From contig JAJAGP010000230.1 of NCBI GenBank assembly GCA_025084515.1, positions 248,001 through 312,000 of the forward strand: DNA of 64,000 nt, read 5' to 3'. Both the position numbers and the translations under genes were made by a program. Position 1 is the first letter of the stretch; each line of letters begins with the position of its first letter. This DNA is from Ancistrus triradiatus. Lineage: Eukaryota; Chordata; Actinopteri; Siluriformes; Loricariidae. The notes below the pieces were generated by a model. It saw only the letters and a program-made list of their open reading frames with translations, did no database searches and was not told where the DNA came from. Shown in pieces: positions 14,301 through 28,300 of this stretch.

Positions 14301-14590
14301 TGGCAACCCTGCCTGATATGTATATAAGCGAGCCATAATTTAACTCCCAGTACCTGATCATAGATGTCTTGACCCAGTTTTGTTGCATCCACAATTTTAC
14401 ACGTATCCGTCCTGCCTCAGACCAGCGGATATCAGAGTCCACTTGTCGGTTAATGCGGCACCAGCCCCGTGTCACGCATGCGGTTCAAAGCCCTGAGGTG
14501 CTCATTCCATCTCTACAGTAGCTCTAAAGCCTTCACAGATGCAGCGAGGAGGGTCATGGAGACAGCCATGTCATCTGCTGAGCAGGTCTG

Positions 14591-14629
<39 letters not shown>

Positions 14630-17600
14630 GCATGCACACACAAAGGCAGACCTCACAGAGTGTGTGTGTGTGGCAGCCCACAAGCCTTTGAAGTGCTGAT
14701 GCACATTCAGGCTTCATAAACAAAGCCATCGATACTCCGTCTCCATCCAGCACTAAACACTCCTCTATTGGATCCATGTGGCACAGTTTGGGAACCAGGA
14801 GGTGGCGAGGGGGGTGAGGGGTGGTAGAGAGAGAGAGAATAAGCAGCATGTTTTCCTCTTTATTTTGTTTTGTAGCAGTTTGAATAGCTCTGTTGAAACA
14901 GTTCACCTGAGCAACATGCAGACTGAGGAACCCAGGACGAAACCTTCTGCTTTTAAATCCATCACCATGTTAACACAATAACTAGATTAAACTACATTTC
15001 AGCTCCACCTTTAACTGGATTTAACTACATATGCCAAGTGCTTAAACATGTTTAAATCCACCTTAATAATGTTATATATTTAGCTCAAGCTTAACTATAT
15101 TAAACTCCATACTAATTGCATTATATCTCGACTATATTCAACTCCACCCAAACTATATATAAAACAAATTTAAACTACATTTAACCCATAATTAATTTAA
15201 AATCTTTCTCAACTATAATAAACACCGACTAAACTCCATTTAACTCCGTCTTAACTATAATTATTTAATTAAACTGTCTCAAGTATAATAAACACAATCT
15301 GAATCTGTTTTTATTTCCCTATTATTATTAATTATAATATTTTTAAATAGGTTCTCTGTTCATATTTATTTATATTTACTTATGTGTATTTAAACTATTA
15401 CTATGAAGTTATTAATTCAATAACTTCGTTTAATTCTTACATACATCATCTAAGCTGCTCAGGGAGGTTTTGGTCCCTTTTTGAGTCTTAGTCCTCCCAA
15501 GGTTTCTTCCTTATAACGTTTAGGGACTTTTTCCTTACCCATCTGTTGCCCTAGGCCTGCTCAATTTGGGATTGGCCTTATAATTTAGAAGATAATGGAA
15601 AGTTCTAACGCTGCTGCGAGACAATGCTCAACTGTTTCAAAAAAATGGTATAGAAATAAATCTGACTTTGACCATTTAAACTACATTTGGCTCCATCCTA
15701 ACTAAATAATTACATTAAACTCATCTCATCTAAAACAAACACCAGCTAAACTACATTTAACTCCATCCTGTGTGTTTAGCTGCCTTTTATTTGCATTAAG
15801 CTCAGTCCTAAATGCATTAATCTGCCTTTTAACTGCTGTTAAATCCAGGCTTCCTGTTTTTTCACTGCAATTAACTCCATCTTTACTACAGTTCCCTTCA
15901 TCTTAAGTGAATTAATCCACATCTTAACTACATTTAAATCCACTCTATCTACATTAAACCACACCAACTTCATTCTCCTTCCTAACTGCATACACGTATC
16001 TTGACTGTTAATCACGTTGAGCTCCATCTAAACTACACTTTTACTGCATCGAAACTGAATTAATCCACATCCTAACTCCACTTATATCCATGCTAACGAT
16101 ATTAAAGCTTACCTCGTTTAATTTAAGTCAATTTTAATTGTCTTAAATGTTAAACTCCACCAAACGAGATTAAACTCCATTCTGGCTGTGTTAGGTGGCT
16201 TCTCAGCTATATTAAACTCAATGTTAATATAGTGTATTGTGATGTTAGCTGTTAACACAGTAACTACATTTGGCTTAATCTTGCCGACATTAAACTGTTT
16301 TAACTATATTACGCACCTACATTCAACTATATGAACGACTTTCTTAATTTGAATACTTTTTAAACCAAACCACTTCTTCACTTTAGTAAACAGTAATGAA
16401 ACTCTTAATTTAACCACATTCTAACTGGCAGGATTCATTCCCTTTGTATTAGTAAAATATTCGTTCTTTTCCTCTTTTGCTAGTCATCCATATTAGCACT
16501 GTTCCATGCAGCACTCTAGAGCAGAGCGGGCTCTGATTGGGTCTGATGATCACTAATACTAAAACTAAGTTGACTAATTTATCCATTTGTATACGTCATG
16601 TGGAGGAAACAGTTTCTAAAAGTGTCAAGATTAGTAAAGCACAATATCTGGCTGTTAGCATAGCGGGCTCAGCACCTGCCCTGTTCCTCTGTCCTCACCT
16701 CTGAGGTGTCCAGCTCATTGTTTCTCCGGCTGAAAGGCGAGAGATTGGGACACTTTTTGTTTTTACGTGTCGCTTGTCATCACTTTGCTCGTTGTTGTGA
16801 CTCGGCAGCTACGTGTGACCTCGGCAAACATCTGACGCGGCGTCCGGTTACGGACTGTTTGCGCTAGGGTTCTCACAATACCATGATTTTGGCTTCGGTG
16901 CTAATACTTTACAGGTTCTTGTATTTACTGTTTTCAACTGTTTGCTTTGTAAATGTCCATGAAAGCATGATTTTGGCTGGTCATTAAATGCTATGGACTG
17001 GGTTGCTCTAAACAGCATCATTCATCATATGATTTGAATTTTATAGCTGTGATAAACTCATGTGCATCAGGCTTGTTTGAATTCAGTTGCATATTTGACT
17101 CAGTCTTTACAAGTTGTGTGTGTGTGTGTACATTGTGTTGACATGAACTTAATAATCCGGTAACTGCAGAAAATCAGATTTAGTCAGTAAGTACAAGCAC
17201 TTGAGTAGTCAGATAATGGGAAACCTCCGGGTTTACATGACGCAGGCAATAATCGGATTTCTATTTTGCAATCAGCCAGTAATGTCACAGAAATATGTGA
17301 CATAAACTTCAAGAATTAATATCAAATAACCACATTTTTTGTTTTCTCGTGTATATAATGCGTTTCAGAGTCTCCTCAAAGTGTTCGATAGCGATTTCGC
17401 TGCCATTAATACCGTGGCGCGTTTAATTCCGGGTTGCCAGATCCCGCGAGAAAATCCCGTCACAATCAACGGAAAAAGAGATTCAAATAAAGCCAAGTCT
17501 TTATAATAGGCGAACCTGGCAACCGTGTCGGGTTGGGATATCGGGTAGGTGGTATACATGCTATGAGTAATCCGATTATCCAGCTCCCTTTACAGGATTT

Positions 17601-17811
17601 CTTAATCTGATTTCTAGATCGGAGTATGCTGTATACATGACCACTTTAATAGTCGAGAAATCCGACTATGATCGGAATATTTATTTCATGGAAACTCAAC
17701 TATATCTTCCTATACTTGAGTACCAAAGGTCTTCACAATGATAGGAAAACATGGCAGGTGTGCCCTGTGAGGACTGTTTTTTGGGGGCCTTTTCTCACTT
17801 TTTAAAATAGC

Positions 17812-17895
<84 letters not shown>

Positions 17896-19234
17896 AAAAG
17901 AGCCAAAGATTTGCTTTTGGTTAATGACGTTAGGGTTAGGGTAGTACGTTAGGGTAGTTTTCATTAGCCATGTTAACTGTTATAATGTCAATAGAAAGTC
18001 CTCACGGCATATCCAGTCCAGATACCAGTACAGTGCAGGGCTGGGCAGGGATTGCTGTTGCAGTGGCACTTTCATCCGACATAGGAATGTTTGGCTCCGT
18101 GAGGCAGGACTCTGGTCACCATGGTGGTGGCTTCTTGGAGAGCTTTCGCTATATCACACAGGTGTTCTCTGGCAGTGGTGACCCAGCCTCAAGTTTTTGG
18201 CCTGCTGAAGCATCACATGCACCAATGATTGGCCGTGTCTGCAGGACAGGAGGCATTGGGGTAACATTTACCCCTGCCAGCCCTGCGATGGAGTGGCGGG
18301 ACGTCCTGGACACGCTTACGCCTGCATTGTATATTCACTTGATGCGAATCAATTTAGGACGGTCTTGCTGTCTCGAAGTCTTATTTGGATGTATCATAAA
18401 ATATCTAAAACTCTCTCGACAGGTGTCGAACATATGTCTTTTGCCAAGCTACATGCACTTGATCACATTTCCGATCATCTGCCGAGCGCGGCATCATGTA
18501 CAATCGGTGAGTGATCGGTAAATTGGGACCCATTCAGCGCATTTTGTACAATGAACAAGAGAACGCTGTACATGCCTACTGTCGTACGGCGGTGCTGAGA
18601 GACTCTGGATGAGAGCGCTGACAGATATAGGACGCCGTGCGTGTGCGTGAGCGTGAAATCCCAGGTCTGTGAAGTCGAGGCGCTGGAATAAGCAGGACCG
18701 CGTCCCCTCGAAGGCACGCATGATCAATACCGACTCTCGCTCAAAGTGGCTCATTCTGGCTTATGGCTTATTTCTGTTTTTCAGTAGCTCATTATTTTTG
18801 GCAGGGCTCTGTGGGCGCGTCGTGAGCTAAAGAGGCTCGCACGCTTCACAGAGTCGACGGTACTGAAGTATTCATGCCCTGTGTGCTGGAGGACTTTGGT
18901 TCAGGCCTCGGCTCAATTGCAGTACAAAGGGACGGCTGCCACCAGGCTTTATTAGCCGGGCTCTTTAATGGATCTGTGGATATGGCCGGCTTTTCCTCTC
19001 TTTCTCTCTCTCTCTGCATCGGTTTGCTATCAGTTCATTTTTGTGTGGTCCCATCATGAAATAGCAGGCTGTTCTTTGAATGTGAAAGGAGCCTGTCTTT
19101 AATTTTTGGGAAACTCATAAAAGTTTGTCGCTCCTTTCATATTGGCCGCAGAATTGAAAACAAATGCTCCCTTTTCTCCCCCCGGTTCCCTTTGAACTGG
19201 CCAATTATGGAGTTGTGAAAATAAGAATCACTGT

Positions 19235-19314
<80 letters not shown>

Positions 19315-22300
19315 GCACACGTCTTCCTTTCTTTCTTTGCTTTTTTTTTCATTCCTTGTTTTGAAGGGGGGGTCACTGGTGTCAAAGTCAAAACCGAGAG
19401 CATTAAGAAAAGCAGCGGAATGCAATCCAGCTGCAATCCGACATGACTCTGGAAAATGGGGCTGAGAGCAGAGAGGCTCTCCGTATTCCCAGAGTGGCGC
19501 ACTGCTCGCGGCCTTGCCTTTGATCTCTTCAAAGCCTCCTGCCTCCGACGAGATGGAGAGTCTTGGCTGCCGTTCGCCAGCGCGAGAGAGAGAGGACGGG
19601 GGTGGAGGGGGGGAATTAGGAAGGGGGAAGGGAGGAGAGCAGTGTGTGCGTGTTGGAAAGGGGATGAAGATGAGGGAAGACAGACTTTTTTTTTTTTTTC
19701 CCATTTCCAGGATGAAATAAATCAGAGCTGAGGAGTAATTACCTGATTTTTAGGGTGGTCTCGGTTTGGTTTGGAAGTTACCTCAGGGCGGGGATCTCTC
19801 ACACCACTGAGTGACACGCTCGCAGAAGGACTGTCGCTAGGGGAGGGTGAGTGCCCCACTGCTGTCCAGCAGAGCAGAAAATGGGGGCACAATGAAGCGA
19901 TTACACTTGCAGATGTCCCCATATTTAGCGCTGCTCGTGTTTGAGGTTCCACACTCTGCAGGTGCCCTGAGGTGTGTGTGTGCTGATGCCCAGGCCTGCC
20001 CTCCTACCTTCCTGTCCGTGCCTAATCACACAGATCATCCCTAACTCCCAGCCACGGCTGATGGGTTCTAATACTCAAAATGATATCACGATACCAGTCG
20101 AAGCGTTCGCTTTTAGGCCCTCTTTTCCAGGTCAGGGTGCAGCAGAGGATCTGGGGGTCTAAATCGGAATGGGCACAAGTAGAGGTGCACCTTGACGGGT
20201 TTTGTAAACGTGCCACCCAGCATTCGTGTCATGTTGAGATTCGAACCCAGACCCTGTCTGGAACAGTCACTTCCAGCAGCTGCATTTTGATACGGTGTTA
20301 TCACGTTACTCCACAGTTGTGTTTATATTTATTAAGGACTCAAATTAGGGCTGACAAAGGTAATGCAGTACTATTTTTAATTCCGTTTAATTTTACCGCA
20401 TGGCCAGATTAGGCCCCTACTCATGGGCTGTGTCCAAAATGGCCCCCTTTTCACCATTCCTTACGTTCTGCATACTATACAGAGCTTTATTTATCTATAG
20501 GGAACAGAGTTGGTTAGGGTTCTAAATGATTCCTAATATGTTTGGTTCCTTTTGGTCGCATTAACACACTAACATTGCTGTGCGGTGCCAAAACTATTAT
20601 ATAAAATTATATATTGTCTGAAGCCACCAGGTCTAATACAGGCAAAGTTTTCTTTAAGCTGCAGTTTGTAAATTTAGGCTATGTGGAATTTGGCGACCTC
20701 TCTGGTGCAGGATTGTTACTGCAAGCAAACTTGAACCTCCTGTACACTCAGCGAGAATTGATCCAATGGCTGCAAATGCCAAGCCACTGCCCATTCAATA
20801 GTGCCAGCTCTGAATGCAGTTTAATATTGAAGATTTGAGATGACCTACTGCAGAAAAGTTGTACTTAATTCTTTGGTTTCATGCTACATTTTTAACTCGT
20901 TATAGGGAGGAACAGTAATTATGAACGTTTACGTTGTTATCTAGATTTAAACTGGATTTTCTTTTGACTTTTCTGTTGTTTTTGATAAAGACAAGCCCCT
21001 AATTAGTCTAGCAGCATGGAAACACTACTGCTTCCTGCTGTGGAAAGGACATATCGGTTGCCATGGCCTTAAACACCAACCAATCAATCGATCTGTTGGC
21101 TATTTTTGGCTTTGTTGCAAGTCATTTATACTCTATAAAATTGTCTTGTTTAATTTATTATATATACAATGTTATATATTACGGTCTACATTTTGTTGTA
21201 TTAATTGTAATCTATTCTAAATTTACTTATAACATTTGAGCTGCTTTCTTTCTGGGTCTTGTTCCTCCCAAGGTTTCTTCCTTATGTAGTTTAGGGGGTT
21301 TTTCCTTGCCACTGTCACCCGAGGCTTGCTCAGTTATGTCAGCGGGCCTAGATATCTATAAAGCAGCTTTGAGGCAGTGCTCCGTTGTAAAAAGCACTAT
21401 ATAAGTCCAATCTCAGCCCTGAACGGATGCCTGTCCATCACAGATCATATGTGTGCTATTCAGTCACTAACTCCCTCACACTGAGAGCGAATACATACAG
21501 GCATGTCTGGGAGGAGATACCCAGAGGAAACCTACACAGAAACAGGGAGAACATGCAAACTCCACACCTGTCTGAAACTCCAACCCTAGTCTCTGGAGCG
21601 ACGATGCTAACCACTGCTCCACCGTGCCATCCCACAAAAAAGAAAAACAGACAAATATTGTCAATGTTGGAGATGGATGGAAATGGATCACAATTTAATT
21701 TAGAAATCTCAAACTTTTTTTTCCCTTAAACGCACTCTGATAAAAGCCGGCCTACTGCTGCTGTATACACTTTGATCCTCACCATGTTAGCCAGTTGTTG
21801 ATCAGGTTCATCATGCAAATGGTTACGTGTCCTCTTTGATCTCGTCTTTGATCTCTGGATCTCGGATTAAGTTCTGTTTCAGCTGTATTGAGTCTGCCGA
21901 GCTTTTCTCTCATTTGCTAATGGATTTGGACCTGCATCCATCATCGGCCAGAGCCATGAGCTCTCTGGTTCATGATGCTTAGTGGGCTTGGTTTGGGCTC
22001 GGGTTTGAGTCCTTGCACTGTTTTGCTGCCTGTTTACCCTCTGTTTCACTTTTTGCACTTGCGTACATTATCATGGCTTGACATGTGCTGTGTATAATTT
22101 GAGATGAAAAAAGTAGAATGTAAATTATTTCCGTGTAAAAGCTGATAATGAGGCGTTGACTCGATTGGGGGTGAGACTTTGGGGTATGTACCTTGAGTGC
22201 GTTGACAGCATGCTCAGCCCTTGTAGTTCTGACCATAGCTTGTGGGCACTGTTGTATTTCCTTCAGAAAAAAGTTGGTTTACCTTTATTTTTCTCTGATG

Positions 22301-25300
22301 TCTCCCACTTTGTTGCTGCTTCATTTATTTATTTTTATTTTTTTCAAATTGAAACCCCGCTTATCCTGGGCAAGGTCTCTGGAATTCACGAGGCACAGAT
22401 GAGCATGCGTTCTGAACATGACAGGGCATTGGGTATGGACCGGTGTTTCAGCACCTGGATGATTTCCCCCATCTCATAAACAGTCCGGTCATGCCTGTGT
22501 GATGACCACCAACGTGGTTCGAGTCCTGGAAGCTGTACCTTCTGCCCTTCCAGGGTGGGGTTAGAGCTGCATAGGATGAGTCCATCATCAAAAGATGTGT
22601 TTTTTGTGGAACACAAGATTTAATTCAGGTTTATAGCCATGTATTTTGTGTGGTCAAAGCACATGTGCCTCAGCTGCATTGGATCTATACATTGATCGTG
22701 TGTGAAGGCAAGCAGTTCAGCAAAAAAGTTCAACACTTTTCTTTTTTTATTCTTTTGATTGTTGCTCTGGGTCTGGCTTTGTCTCCCGCTCTGTCATGAC
22801 TTCATTTACGCTTCTTTGTTTTTCATTTTTCTCAAGTCCACCAGGATAAACCTTTTAAGTTAGTGCCACCATACAAGACTGTCAAAGTCAAGTGGTGCGA
22901 TTTCTCGAAGCAGCTTTACAACTCTCGATGCCCTAACTGATCAAGCCGAGGGTGACAGTGGCAGGGAAAATGTCCCTAAATGTTATTAGAAAAAAGCCTT
23001 AGGAGAACCGAGACTTAAAAAGGAAGAAGTCGACCCTTCTTTGGGCAGCCTAGATGTTATGTAAGAATTAAAGTTATCTGATTAATAATTTTAAATACAC
23101 AAAAGCTAACTATAAAAATTAAGAGACAAAATATCTAAATAAAATGTCATAATATATAGACTATAATAAATCAAAGGTAATACAATATTGTGAAGTACAT
23201 AGTATAGAGAATATAAAACTATAGAATGAGACAATAGTGTATAAAAATGAAACATTGACTATAGCAACATAGAGAAGATGAGTGAGTATCGGCATTATTT
23301 TAGTCTAGTAAGCAGTCCCTGTAGGTTCTCGTATCCTCAGTGGGAACGTTTTTGGCATGGCATGCTAAAAACAGAGGAGGGGGGGCGGGGTTATTGTCCT
23401 CTTATATGGTCTGAGTGACAGTGTGTGAGGACTGGAAGTGATGATGGCAAAACAGCTCGAGTGGAGCTTCAACTGAAACCAGATGAAGAGCTCAGAGATG
23501 AAACCGAATATGTAGTTAATGATGTTAAGAACACCTTAATAAATACCTTGGTTTGTATGACGGAATGATTAGATTTATGGACAGTGGCAGGATCGTGAGT
23601 TGTGGACCAGAAGGTCCAGGGATAAAGTCCCACCTCTACCAAGCTGCCACTGTTGGGTTCTTGAGCAGTGCCCTTAACGCACATTGCTTGGATTGTAAGA
23701 CTGCATCAGTTGCAAGTCAGAATTCACTGGAGGTCAAGATGGGATGCTTGTTCATCACAGGGTCCAGTTACTACACCTCCTAACCTTCACGTTGCAAGCC
23801 CAGCCTAGGGTTCGAACTCGGGTCTTCAGGAGCTGAGCTTCTTTGAAGTCCAAACCAAAACAGTGATATCATTCATTGAATTTCTTATCTGCTTACTCCT
23901 TGGTCAGGGTCGCAGGAAAGCCGGTGCCAGTTCGGCAACACAGGGCGCAAGGCAGGAACAACCCTAGACAAGGCGCCGATCCATGGTAGCAAACCAGTCA
24001 TGTGACTGTATTTATAAAATTTGTTTTCTACCCTTGTTTTCTTTTTTATCCTCTTCATCTGGCTTTCTCTCGTCCTGTTATCACATTTATTTTGCCTCTC
24101 TTTACTGTATAGTTGTTTCACGCTCTCTCGTTGGATGTCAGAGCTGGGAGTTAGTGTCTTTGTTTACTCGCTACGTTCCCTCGTCGGATGATGAAACCTG
24201 TACAAATTTCGAGCAAGAACTCGCTCGTGTGCTCATTTTGATCATGCATGCCATTTTGCTCTCGCCCGACTGCTTGATCCCGTCTTGCAGGCGCTGTTAG
24301 ATTTTTGTGTGTGTGTCTGTCAGCTGGAGTGAAGATGTAATTAGGAAGTGCCATTTGCTTCCTCGTTAGGGCCAGTGTAGAACAGATTTGTGCGTTTAGT
24401 CAGAACCTACCGAATCGTGCTTCTGAAGGCAGAACACTGCTGGTGAATACACGAGGCGTTTCATGTCTGTGCATTCCTGATATTAGAGTGCCACTGAGCC
24501 ATCACCCACCTCTCACACCCTTATTAAACAGCACGTGGATCCGGATCCGTCTTGGCCTGTGAGTGTTTTCCGGGAAAATAACGTGACCGAAACTTGTACT
24601 CCAGGACTGTTGGGGAAAGTTGTGTTGTGGTTGTGTTAAAGGGATAGTGAAGCATATTTAATCTAAGGCTAGATCCACACAGCAGGCAAAGTGGCCCAAA
24701 TATGATGTTCTCACCAAATCTGATTTGTTTATTTCTTTATTTATGTGACCAATATCAGACATTCATCTGAACAATTCTTCATCTTAAACTGGCGCGCATG
24801 AGAAAAAGCAATGCTTCTTGTGACCTGCTCATCCAGAGGCAAACAATCACAACAGACTCGACAGTAACAGGCTCTTCTTTAATGGACATGTTCAAAAAGG
24901 GCCACTTCTTTGGTTTGCATCATTTTAAACTTCGCTGTTAAGCTTTTTTACTTTCCTTTGACACTGCAGCCACGTCCTCCTCTGGCCATGTTCAGCTATT
25001 TCTTTAGAAATGTCCTCAAAAGGTTGTGATATGTACCTCTCCGAGCTGTGTTCTGGTACCAGTTCCTGCCCCACTCATGAGCTTCACTCAAGCTGCTTCC
25101 ATCATCACCACCATACCCAGGCCACACCAGAGGGCATTAACCCTCACCCTCCTCCGGTTATCTGGGGATGAAGTGTCACCAACGACTTTCCTGCTTAGAC
25201 TCAGGATCCTAGAGTGACTTTGTGCCAGTGTGCATATTTTACATTTTATTTGAACTATGACTCCATGACTTTAGTTTCGTTCTTAGATTTATCATCTACG

Positions 25301-28300
25301 CTGCCCAAGGAGGTCGGGTCCCTTTTTGAGTCTTGATCCTCCCAAGGTTTCTTCCTCATAACACTCAGGGAGTTTTTCCTTGCCACTGTCGCCCTAGGCT
25401 TGCTCAATTTGGGATTGGATGTAGATATTAGGAGATCATCTAAAATTGTAAAGTTGCTTCGAGACAATGCTCCATTGTAAAAAGCGCTGTATAAATAGAT
25501 CTGACTTGACTTCTAATTTTGTTTGCTATCCAACCACTGAAAATCTCCCTCACTGCTGTCATGTATTTTCCTCGGGCACGCATTTATCACAGATGTCGAG
25601 TTGAAATGATGTAAGAGTAACATGAATTCCGATCGGGTCGCGTTGCCACATAGTATCAGATGTATCAGATTTCAGTACCACATATGAAAGTAACCCAAAA
25701 TGAAATTGCAATGGTCCGATTTAGTGTGTTTTTCGCTGCACACACTGCCCCAAACATGACGAAAAAGATCGGACCGCCTTTACCTCCAGAATGATTACCA
25801 CCACCAACTGATATGACATGATTGTACTGAGAATGGAAACTCACTTGTAGTAGGGGATGTGGAGTTTTTTTTTTTGTTTTGTTTTTTTGTTTATTAGCAA
25901 CACACCTTAACTTCTGCAGTTTTGGTGCCATCAAAGAAAAAAGAAAGCAAAAAAGAGGCAACACTAAGTAATACATTGCCTATGAATGGAGAAGTGTTCC
26001 AACTGATTTATGTTTTATGTCTTATCTCAGTTTCGTAACTCTAAAATAACTCTACACATGGCTGTGACAAATATGCTAATGAACAGCAGGACTCGGTCTT
26101 ATAAGAGCGGTGACCATTGTTTTTCAGTGTTCTCATGATGACGCGTTAACATTAATAGCAGCCAATATGAGAGATACCATTAGTTGCTTAGAAGTTATCC
26201 TGGATTCGTTGGTGACCTCAAAAATGATTAAAAGCCTTGCTTTTGGAGTGGTCTTTGTTGGTCGACCACTCCTGGGGTCTTGGCCTTGAATTCGAGATGG
26301 TTTTGTAACCTTTTCCACTTTGAGCATCAACAACTCTCTCTCTCTGAGGTTGCTGAAGCTCCTGTTTGTGGCATGATGCAGTTCCACAAATGTATTGTGA
26401 GGATCAGTTTGACCATCAAATGAACTGCTAATCCTGGAGTTTCACATACTTCTTCCACTTGGAGATATCATTTTGTCCAACTATAGTATTTGTATCTATC
26501 TGTGGCCTCTCTCTGACTACTCTTAGGATTTGTGGGAACATCTGTTGATGTTTTAGTTCATATTTATGCAGAAATCTAGATAAGGATCCAAACTTTCATG
26601 CACCACCATTTCGTTTCTTACTCTTTCTGTTCTTCGGTGGCCATTATGCCTAGTCTTGCTCCACCTCGTTCTGTGGTTTGTTTGCTATGGCCCCTAACAA
26701 GTTGTAAAGGTGCTCCATCAAAAGTATTAAAGGGGGAGGTACCGCTCTAGTGTGTGCCGACTCTCGAGGGCTTGTCGAAGTGCTCGGTAATACATGAGTA
26801 GAGAGAACATATTTGTTCAAACAGTGATTGTGTGTGCGTGTGTTTTCAGAGCATTGGGTAATCTCAGTCTGAAAGGCAGTTGTGTTAGAGCTAACCAGCT
26901 AATCCTTCCCAATACGGTCTGTTAGTGGTGCTTTATTGTCCTGACCGCCAAGGCCGCCTCCAGCATGGAAAATAGAGAGCTAGGGAATGGCAGAGGTTGG
27001 GTTTTAGGACAATGCACTCTGCTTCTTTGTGCTCGCCAGGCAGAGCAATGACAGAAGATGTTTGATGGAGAAACTCTGACACACATGTTCCCAGTACCCA
27101 GCACACCTGGATAGTGTAGCTTTGTGGGTGTGTGTTCTTGTGGAGACTAGTGGTGGGTGGATGCTGGAGGCGGCAGGTTTGACTGGATGGAGCTTTCTTT
27201 TCTTTTTGGCAAGGTTTCATGACGTCCTGTAATGAACTCAGTCACGGTGCCAATATGTAAATGCGGATCGTGTGCTCGCTTCCATTCGGCGGCGCCTCGG
27301 CGCTGCTGTGCGGTAAAACTAGGTCATTTTGCTGTAACTGAGGTAGCGCTCATTTGCATCTTCCCAGCCTTTCATCTTTAATGTGAAGTGTGCGTATGTG
27401 CATGTGACAAGTCTGCATATTTAAAAACCTGTTGGAAAAAGCTTTGGCACCTTCAGATGATGTTTTTTTTTTGTCATTGCAGAGGTTGTGGCAACATTTC
27501 ATTTAGATAATTTGCATTTACATTTACAGCATTTAGCAGACGCCCTTATCCAGAGCGACTTCCAATTGATACAGTCTTAAGAATACAAGCAATTGTGGGT
27601 TAAGGGTTAAGGACCCAACAATGGCAGCTTGACAGAGGCAGGATTTGAACCTGAATCTTCTGGTCCATAGTCCCATGAACTAATACAAACTTGCAGTCCA
27701 GCAATTGTGGGTTAAGGGCTTTGGTCAAGGAGGCGAGGACCCAAGGACCCAACAGTGGCAGCTTGGCAGAGGTGGGATTTGAACCCTGGACTTTCTGTTT
27801 CATAGTCCAATACCTTAACTGCTAGGCCACCACCCACCACAGTCCCACATTTGGTCATTTAGCAGACCCCCTGACTGCGTTAAATTAACTTAATAATCCA
27901 ATATCTGAAGAAGAACGTGTCAGTAATCCGATCAATAAGTTTACATGCACTTGCATAATCAGATAATGGGAAAGCTCTGGGTTTTGTGAATCTCACAGAA
28001 GGATGTAACTTCAATCCTGTTATATTATTATTTAGTTATTATTATTTTTATTTTTTTCTCTTCAGAGTCTACCCTAAAAGTGTTCAGGGTTGCCTGATCC
28101 CGCAAATGTGCAGGGCAGAGCAGCAGGACCATGGGTCTAGGCATTTTGGTTTTCACTTCCAATACATAATTTGATAAATTACATGAGACATTCAACACTT
28201 TATTATAAAATAAGCCCCGTGTTACTGAGTGATTATTCAAGTGGTCCGGTATACAAAGAAATCAGATTAAGAAATCCGATAAAGAGAGCTGGATTTTCCC

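Noticed and set aside
17970..18521. 183-codon open stretch on the + strand
   Set aside because: It begins inside repeat element F and resembles no family I know; no splice or promoter context. It could be re-examined, but there is no support for a gene.
19137..19731. Open frames across the CT tract near 19.2 kb
   Set aside because: Low-complexity translations of the microsatellite.
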